From contig NC_044989.1 of assembly GCF_008728515.1 (NCBI RefSeq), positions 66,210,712-66,274,711 on the forward strand: 64,000 nucleotides of DNA, written 5' to 3'. The stretch is from Papio anubis (Eukaryota > Chordata > Mammalia > Primates > Cercopithecidae). Below, piece by piece: positions 57,042-64,000 of this stretch (positions are counted from its first letter, which is position 1; every line of letters begins with the position of its first letter). The translations under genes were made by a program, and so were the position numbers. The notes under the pieces were generated by a model. That model made no database searches. It was not told where the DNA came from and saw nothing but the letters and a program-made list of their open reading frames with translations.

Positions 57042-58694
57042 TATGGTCAATTTATAATTCATAAGAGACTCTAGGCCAGAATGCATGTCAACTCTGATCA
57101 ATAGGCAGGTGATGCCTAGGGCTCTGGGTTAAGAATGAATCTGAGGCTGAGTCTGCTCAGTGGAGCATTACCACAATCAATCAGCAATGACTGCTAATGA
57201 GGCACTTCTGTGCCTCAGACCTAAGTCTTTTTGGGGTGGGTGGGAGAGCATAACCTGCAGAGCCTAAAAACAGGCTACTGCTTGCAGCTCTGAAAGATGA
57301 GCTCGATACTGGGCACTGATAGAAATGGAGATTGCCTAGGTATGTGGGTTTCAGTGAATGATACAACTGAGCTTTCTTGAAAGGGGAAAGTTGTTGGCCT
57401 CACCCAAATATTTGGATATCCTAAAGGCCTTGGTTCCACTCATGTCCAGTGATCCCACTAACTTGCAATTTTGGGTCATTTGATATCCTGTTATTCCAGT
57501 TTACTAAAAACAAACTAAGCAAAATCTATTTTGGGGTAAAGTATGAAAAATTGCCCATTTAAAAAATCACGGAAGTTAGCACATCTTTGCTTGTAAAAAT
57601 CGAGCCACAGAATGGTTAATAAAACCTGGGATATATTATTATTTTTTAAAATTCTCCTTTCATTTGCTTTTAACTTCACCCACTTTTCCCTATACCTCCC
57701 TTTTGGGACACAAATACACAACACCCACGTTCATGGAATCAGAGTCTCCTGGGAACAGTCGTACGAACTTGAAGATGAATCATGACTTGAGTTTTGAGGA
57801 CTGTCTTGGTGAGTTAGAACCAAGACCTGTTGTTTATTATTAACAGCCTGGATGCTATTATCCATCCTCTTCTTTCCATGGTACAACTACAATCTATGAA
57901 CTCACAGAGGACCCACTCGGCAGCTGCAGGACATAATTACCGCATTCCAGAATACCTTTTAGGCATTTGGATCTATGGCTACCTCTTTGGATTGCTCCCC
58001 TGCTAACTAATATGTTACTGGCTTGACACAATTGACAGCCGGCTGTGCCAGTGGCAAAAGGACGGCCTCTGGGGTTGTCTCAAAATGAGGTTAATGATGG
58101 GCTAGATGAGCTCTCTGGGTTTCTTAGACATCATCTACCTGGGAGCGGAATGTGTGTAAGGCTCTGGTGTGATGACAGCGGGGGCTCTCACCACACAGTG
58201 AGATGTACCAAATGGGCCAATTATTCTTCAAGGTGGATCATGGAAATTGTTTTGCTAATTTTGAATGTAATTAAAACAAAGGAAAGCAAAACAAAGTTAG
58301 ACCATTCTTGCAACCACAAAAGGCCAGGAGTGATGAGTTGCAGAAGCCAGTGAAGTTGCATTTTCTTCTGGGTAAGGCGGGGACGGGTCTCTTCAGCCTG
58401 TTCTTCCGTATTCCCACACATGACTGGGACAAGCCACAGGGTAATGAGGTTTGGGCTGAAGTTGCCGCCTCTGACTGAAAGCAGACTTTGTCATTATTCT
58501 GATCAATTCACACATATTACAGATATGGAGGCAAAGGCCTGTCTGCGGAAAATGCTTTCTCAGGGATACTTAGTTTGTTAGCAGAGGAGTCAAAACCAGA
58601 ATTTATTTCTCCCAAATTCCAGCTGGGGAGGGAGAAATCCTGAGGTTCTGCTGACTACCCGTTGGATTGAAAGATTCTCATCCAAATATTGAAT
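57042..58694. other. Unassigned non-coding sequence
   Basis: About 1.65 kb without a recognised feature. A 102-codon frame at 58045-58353 is unsupported. Confidence 0.45.
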
Positions 58695-58798
58695 ATCTTC
58701 TGGGCAGGAATGATGTTTGCTCATGTCTATACCCCTAACACCTGCTACCTGGACAGTAGGAGGTGCTCAATGAATGTTTGTTGAATGAATGAATAAAT
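58695..58798 (+). mobile_element. L2 3' end
   Basis: ACCTGCTACCTGGACAGTAG, GAGGTGCTCAATGAATGTTT and GTTGAATGAATGAATAAA form the L2 3' terminus. Confidence 0.75.
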
Positions 58799-58992
58799 GT
58801 ATGTTCCACAGATAGTTCAGGGAGGTGGGAGAGTTGACAATTTCATCCACTCTTAGAAGCCAGAATAGGCCTTCTGAAGCAGGGGATTGGCTTTATCTTT
58901 ATTGCCTTGTTTTTTTCTTAACTTTCATTAATCTTATAGTTATATTAAAGATATCTCATGGAGTCCAAATGTCTAAAAATCTAATTACCTCT

Positions 58993-59323
58993 GTAGAGCT
59001 GTGTCATCCAGTGTAGTTGCCAATAGCAACATGTGGCTATTAAGCACTTGAAATGTGGCTAGTTTGAGTTGAGATTTGCTATAAGTATGGAATACACAGT
59101 CAATTTCAAAAACTACAAAAAGAGAATGTAAAATATTTCAGTAATTTAAAAAATATTGATTACGTGTTGAAAGGATAATGTTTTGGATATATTGAGTTAA
59201 ACATTTTATTAAAACTAATTTTTCTATTACTTTTTTTCTAATTTGGCTACTAGAAAATGTACAATTACACAGGTGGCTCACATTTGTGGTTTGCATTGTT
59301 TTCTATCAGAGAGCATTGCCATA
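58993..59323 (-). mobile_element. hAT-Charlie MITE (MER33/58-like), antisense
   Basis: AACATGTGGCTATTAAGCAC, TTGAAATGTGGCTAGTTTGA and GGTGGCTCACATTTGTGGTT are its hallmark blocks. The ends (TAGAGCTGTGTCATCC left; complement of TATCAGAGAGCATTGCC right) are degraded inverted repeats. Confidence 0.7.
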
Positions 59324-59934
59324 AAGCCCTCGTTTTTGTGTTTGCTGGGCAAGTGGGTTGGATGGATTAAGAAGTTATTTATTTGATGAAGTACCCATTA
59401 GTTAGTGACTTTTATGTAAATATCCAGAGGATTATTACTATGTACCATTTGGTGAAGACATGCCTTCTTAGATCAGTTCCATTAGTAGATCTCACCATGT
59501 GTGAGTGAGAGACCAAATCTCAGAGAGGATAAGTGCTGTGGAGCAGGATTAGAAGATGGACTTGTAGGACTCCAGACTTGTGCTCTGAGCCTCAGCTTTT
59601 TCAATCATGGTCGCTAGATGATGGTGTGGTCTGTTCAGGACTGTGGGATGCCACTAACAGTTTATCACTCATATTAGTTAAAGGGTCAAAGTTTGTGATT
59701 GCTTTTGCTTATAAATTAGAGCAGATTCAAGGCTATCTCTGTGCATTCCTTTCTTACTTATTCCTCTTACTTACTTGTATTCTAAAACATATTTCCTTCC
59801 AAAGGGGGAGCAGGCAGGGAATTGGGTACACTCAAGATAGGTTAATGGACACAGTCTCACCCTGTACCGTTATCTCTCGATGTCTATGCACTAGGCAACA
59901 AGTCAAGCATCTTTTAATATCTGACCCCACCAAA
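59324..59934. other. Unassigned non-coding sequence
   Basis: A 162-codon plus-strand frame at 59533-60021 runs from here into L2 sequence. It has no known domain and its end is L2-derived, so I treat it as chance. Confidence 0.45.
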
Positions 59935-60311
59935 TTCTTTCCAACCTCAGGGCTTTTGCACTTGTTCTTTCCTCTCCTTGAATGTAAGTGGAAGTTAATG
60001 CCACCACTTTTAGCTTTGTGAGTTTTTTTCTCATCCTTTTAGTCTCAGCTTAAATATTACCTCCTTGGAGAGGCCTTCACCGAGTTCAGTCATTCCTGCC
60101 TGGTAGAAATTATTCTTGACCTTCTTTGTCTTTTCATGCCACTTTTCCTAACCTGCAATTATTTCTATTCACTTGTGTATGAATATCAGCTTCACAGGAG
60201 GAGAGACAGGTTGCTCTTGTTTGCCTCTGTATCCCAGTCACCTACCAACATACCTGGTAGAGAATAGAGGCTCCATACCTATTAGTTGAATGAATGAATG
60301 AATGAATGAAA
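59935..60311 (+). mobile_element. L2 3' end with (GAAT)n
   Basis: CAACCTCAGGGCTTTTGCAC, ATTACCTCCTTGGAGAGGCC, GTTTGCCTCTGTATCCCAGT and a terminal GAAT repeat (60289-60310) give the last 370 bases of L2. Confidence 0.85.
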
Positions 60312-60960
60312 AATTGGCATGCCTAGGAACATAGCAGCTGAAATTATATTTCTTCTCCAGAAATGGCCACTGTTTCACACAGGCAGTGGTCACCTCTGGG
60401 GAGTGAATCTATTTCTACATTGCATTCATGTAAGGCATGTTTGGAGAAGGAATACAGAAGGCAATGGTGTAAGTCCTTGAAGGTCTGAGGTGACATCTGG
60501 ACAAGAATGGCTGGACTGGACTGGGTGAGAAAATGTGGTTTGATGCAGCAAAAATTTTTTCTACATACAAAGCAGAATAGTTACTTTAAAATCCCTGGGT
60601 CTCCTACTTCTTTAAAGCTAAGCAGGTCCCTAGTAAATCAGGTGGCCTCAATATTTTTGTCCTATATCCCATATATTAGTAGTACCACTTACTCTTTTGA
60701 AGGACACACTATTAGTAATCCTTTGTTTAATCTTAGCATAATTTACTCTCCATTTCCTCCTAAATGTGGTGCAGAAAACTTTAAAAAATGATGAGAAATG
60801 GAAGGAGTGTTGTCTTGAGAATTTTATCTAAAAACTTTCAATATACTTCAGATGAGGGAAGCCACCTTGAAGTTATGCACATTCAAGATTGGGAAACCAG
60901 AATAAGGCAGGGAATGTTTCTGGGTAACTTGAGGTTGGTGTTGGGACATCCCACATAGAC
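60312..60960. other. Unassigned non-coding sequence
   Basis: No recognised feature. Confidence 0.5.
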
Positions 60961-60980
60961 TTTTTTTTTTTTTTTTTTTT
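60961..60980 (+). repeat. Poly(T) tract
   Basis: Twenty uninterrupted T residues, not followed by any Alu or L1 sequence. Confidence 0.95.
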
Positions 60981-61484
60981 CCTGCAAGTGATGACTTTTA
61001 TAAGGAAACAGATGGGCCCTTTGAGGATGCTGTTCCTGCCTGAGTTCAGGGAGGTTCCAGGGTAGGATTTGGTAGCAGAGGGCATGGAGCCATCTCAGTG
61101 TGTTCAGCTCTAGGTTGCTTGACTGGCTGGCGTTACCTTTTGCCTCCTGCTGATGTCACACACACATATCTTCCCTGGTGCCCCTAGCTGGCAGGAGAGC
61201 TACGGGCAGCTGCTTCCAGGTGTGACCACTGTTGAGCCAAGCTCCTGTCATAGCCCTTATTGCCATGTAGAAGCAGCTTTTACTGAAGTTAAGCCCAAGG
61301 TAACACAGATTGGTCTCTGTATTACTTCTCCAGGGTTGCCAGCTCATTTTAACCCAGACTGGTCAAAAATTCATATCCCATCATTTCAGCTTGCAAAGCC
61401 ATTCAACACTAGGTCAGTGTGAATTCAATAGAATTTCATATCACTTACAATAAAGACTCTGGGTTTTGTGAAAGTGCATACAGG
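60981..61484 (+). other. Segment between poly(T) and poly(A); possible retrocopy 3' end
   Basis: The right end reads AATAAA at 61449-61454, then 30 bases, then 16 A residues at 61485-61500, as in a reverse-transcribed mRNA 3' end. No target duplication is evident. An 89-codon frame at 61153-61422 has no known domain. Confidence 0.35.
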
Positions 61485-61500
61485 AAAAAAAAAAAAAAAA

Positions 61501-62658
61501 GATGAAGAGATGAAGCCGCAGATCCCTGGGCCAGTTGTCAAAGGGAAAAAGCCTTTATGCCAGCGACAGGAGCTAAGCCCATCCTTTTTGGTTCTTTTAA
61601 AGTGAAGGTGGGTTTGAGCAGAGAAAATCCTATTGTGTTGAATGATTCTGTCGGGAGAGAGGTAGAGACTTTGGAATATAAATGAGTGCTAGCGAGTTGG
61701 AGAATTAAAACTCTCCCTCATCCGTGTATTATGGGCTTCATGTGTGATAAGCATGCGTGTTTACAGATTAACCCCAGCCTGCCAGGGCCTGTTTAATGGT
61801 ATTATTATTAATAGCATCTTTGATCCCAGTGTGTGTTTACCATACTTGTCTGGGAGGCATCTGTGCTGAGTGATGGTGGGGCCTGGCTTGAGCACATGTA
61901 GGATCTTGGGAGGGAAGTAGGTGACTTTTAGTCCACAGAAATTTAGGATACCTTATCATAGGAGTGGAGTGGGAGATGGGGTAGGGAAACTGGGGATGTG
62001 AAGAAGGAGAAAGTCTACAGAGGAATTGGCAATTCTTAAGATTACTCTAGGTCCAGGTTCAGTGCTTGGTTTAGAAAAAGCAACAAATTTTGGAAATTGG
62101 GTATGAAGGGAAGTAAATGTGGGGAGAGGAAAGAGGGTAGTAGACACAAGAAGAAATATTTGAGAGAGTGGGAGAGAGAGAGTGTTTGAGAAACAAAGGG
62201 AAGAAAGAAAGGTTTGGTAGGAGGAACACTGGTAGAAGGGAAGGTCATGTGGTGAAAGGAGGGTAGCTATGAACTCTTCTGTCCATGGTCTCCCCCAGGC
62301 CCTGTCCCTGCCTATGTTTTCAGTGAGTTATGCAGAAAAAAAGGAGGACAGGAATGGGAAAAGTCTGTAAGACCCTGAGAAGCATTCTTCTTTCTTTATC
62401 TTCTCCTCTCCTTTATCTTCCTTTCTCTTTTTGTATCCTTTCTTCCTTCCTTTACTTGCAAGTTCAAACATTTTGGTGAAGTTTAGCCTGAGTGCTGGAA
62501 CTACCTGTTCATCTTTGGGCAAGTCTTTTAATGCCCCTCGTTCTGAGATTCTCCATCTGCATGGTAGAAATGAATTGCTTGTGCATGACAGACTTTGTTC
62601 TTCAGCATGTGCACATCAGTCAGAGGTAACTGAAGGTACACATTATTTATGTTGTTAA
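61501..62658. other. Unassigned non-coding sequence
   Basis: Purine-rich around 62090-62220 and pyrimidine-rich around 62387-62455. No repeat family or gene recognised. Confidence 0.45.
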
Positions 62659-62676
62659 TGTGTGTGTGTGTGTGTG
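62659..62676 (+). repeat. (TG)n microsatellite
   Basis: Nine TG units. Confidence 0.9.
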
Positions 62677-64000
62677 AATAATATTTGAAAAATGGAGCTA
62701 CAAGAAGTGAAATGTATCTTAAAATGTGCAATACAATAGCAAACATCCCATGACAGTTTTTCTTCTTTCCTGGTCACTTCGTGAGGATTACTGAACTAAT
62801 ATGTTGGAAGCAGTGTTCTGGGCATGCAGGGAAAGAGGTCTAAACCCCCCTGCATCATGCAGGGCTCAGGGAGGATTTTAGTTTTCCTGAGAAAAGATGC
62901 CAATTGCAGCTATTCTGAGTAACGAACAAAACATTACATCTTATGACTCAACATTGCTTTACGTCTGAAATAATAAATCCCGATATCCCATTCTTTGAAG
63001 AACCATCTATTCTTGTGGCTTTTTCCCATGGAAGGCCTTGACATCTGGTTACAAGGATGGAAAAGAAGGTGAATTTAATTGACCATCTGACCAACCAACC
63101 AACCAACCATCAACCAAAATAAAGGAATATGGAGATTTTGAATGCACTTTGAAGTACATCTAGTGTTAGGTCAATTGTGAAGTGTTCCAGTAACACATTT
63201 TCACTCCTTTCATGGATGGGACATAGGCGTATGATCAACCCAGGCACTACAGAAGTTCCAGGTGGTGGAGAAGTTGACAAGATTTCCCCATGCACTTAGG
63301 CAAGGGCAGGGTGTCCCTTTGCTCACTGGAGCAGATGGCTTTTTACAAGCTCTTTAGGATAGCCCATGTCCTGGTTTCAGCTCAGATCACTGAACTGGAA
63401 ACATGCATGTCCATAGAGACACTCACCTTGGACAGTAGTCATCTGTCTTTTTTGCCTTTTACATCTCTCTCCTTTTCTGATGTTTTGCCCTTGAATGAAG
63501 CTTCTGAGTGGCCTGGTTGTTGAAGCAGATGGACTGGTCATTGCCTGGACTCTCCAAACAGTACGCCCTCTGCTTTAAAACAATTTTTAAAATAACCGGC
63601 TTTAGCTGTAAAATGACTGTCAACTTGTAACTTTACTGTTTACATCACAATGTGCAATAAAGATGGCAGAGGCTGTGAGAATATCTGCCTGGCAATTGTA
63701 CTTTTGTGTGTCAAGCCAAGAAGTGCTAAAAGCTTTCAGAAATTTCAACATTTCTGACTGTGGGAACCATTTTTACAAGAATCTTTTTACAAGGGAGATG
63801 ACTTTATTTCAGAGAGAAGTCAGGGATAAGGAAGCAATGCTCATTTTGAGCATGAATATGCCTCATGTACATGAAAAAGCAGTTGAAATTCTTGCTTCTT
63901 TTCCTCCCTTCCTCCTTCCTACCTGCAGTCCCTGACTGCAAATCCCCTTGTAATTATCCCCATCACTATAGTCTGGAAGGCTCACCTTCCACAACAGGGG
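62677..64000. other. Unassigned sequence with a short (CCAA)n
   Basis: CCAA units at 63091-63108. A 90-codon frame at 63663-63935 shows no domain. Nothing else recognised. Confidence 0.45.

Noticed and set aside
59533..60021. 162-codon plus-strand open frame
   Set aside because: The last part is L2-derived, with no domain and no recognisable start context.

Overview
The window is primate nuclear DNA with no host protein-coding gene that I can support. The sequence shows abundant Alu and LINE-1 copies, MaLR LTRs, hAT-Charlie and Tigger remnants, MIR/L2 fossils and microsatellites. The Alu at 40394-40700 carries bases that I associate with the Old World monkey AluYR group (CTCAAGCCTG near its start, GATCCGGCCA in its right arm). 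The source is therefore more likely a cercopithecoid monkey such as a macaque, baboon or guenon than a human. Family and subfamily names come from recognition, not from a database search.

Layout. 1-6.2 kb: an AluJ, a MER20 split by an MLT1-type LTR, a TG/CG microsatellite, MER5A, a three-layer nest (MIR split by a hAT element, itself split by an Alu), and a MaLR LTR. 6.2-16.8 kb: mostly unassigned sequence with a THE1/MST-like solo LTR flanked by an exact 5-bp duplication, L2/MIR pieces and another MLT1 LTR. 16.8-18.5 kb: a closely spaced inverted Alu pair next to the only GC-rich, CpG-containing block in the window (17.76-18.48 kb). 18.5-32 kb: a Tigger-type MITE with TA flanks, half-Alu, MIR, a 5'-truncated Alu, an L1 3' end, an AluY, and an AluJ interrupted by a solo ERV LTR.

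32.1-45.5 kb is the most structured region. An old L1 (L1M type) appears to span it and holds later insertions: a 3' piece of an intermediate L1 that itself holds a full-length L1PA-type element (33224-39357, 16-bp target duplication); the AluYR; a 553-bp minus-strand retrocopy with its own polyadenylation signal and 15-bp duplication; a MIR; an unnamed dispersed repeat; and an AluJ. The L1PA element keeps the 5'UTR, ORF1, 63-bp spacer, ORF2, 3'UTR and poly(A), but is dead. ORF1 has three stops, ORF2 has several frameshifts, and its reverse transcriptase motif reads FADV instead of FADD.

45.5-64 kb: a second copy of the unnamed repeat, AluS, minus-strand L1 pieces, a long L2 split by an LTR-like unit that is itself split by an internally deleted Alu, a 186-bp pyrimidine tract, an MLT1 LTR, a hAT MITE, L2 3' ends, and a possible retrocopy 3' end at 61.45-61.50 kb.

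No genes work together here. The logic of the window is successive retrotransposition. The candidates worth checking are the unidentified retrocopy at 41.4-42.0 kb and the GC-rich block at 17.8-18.4 kb.
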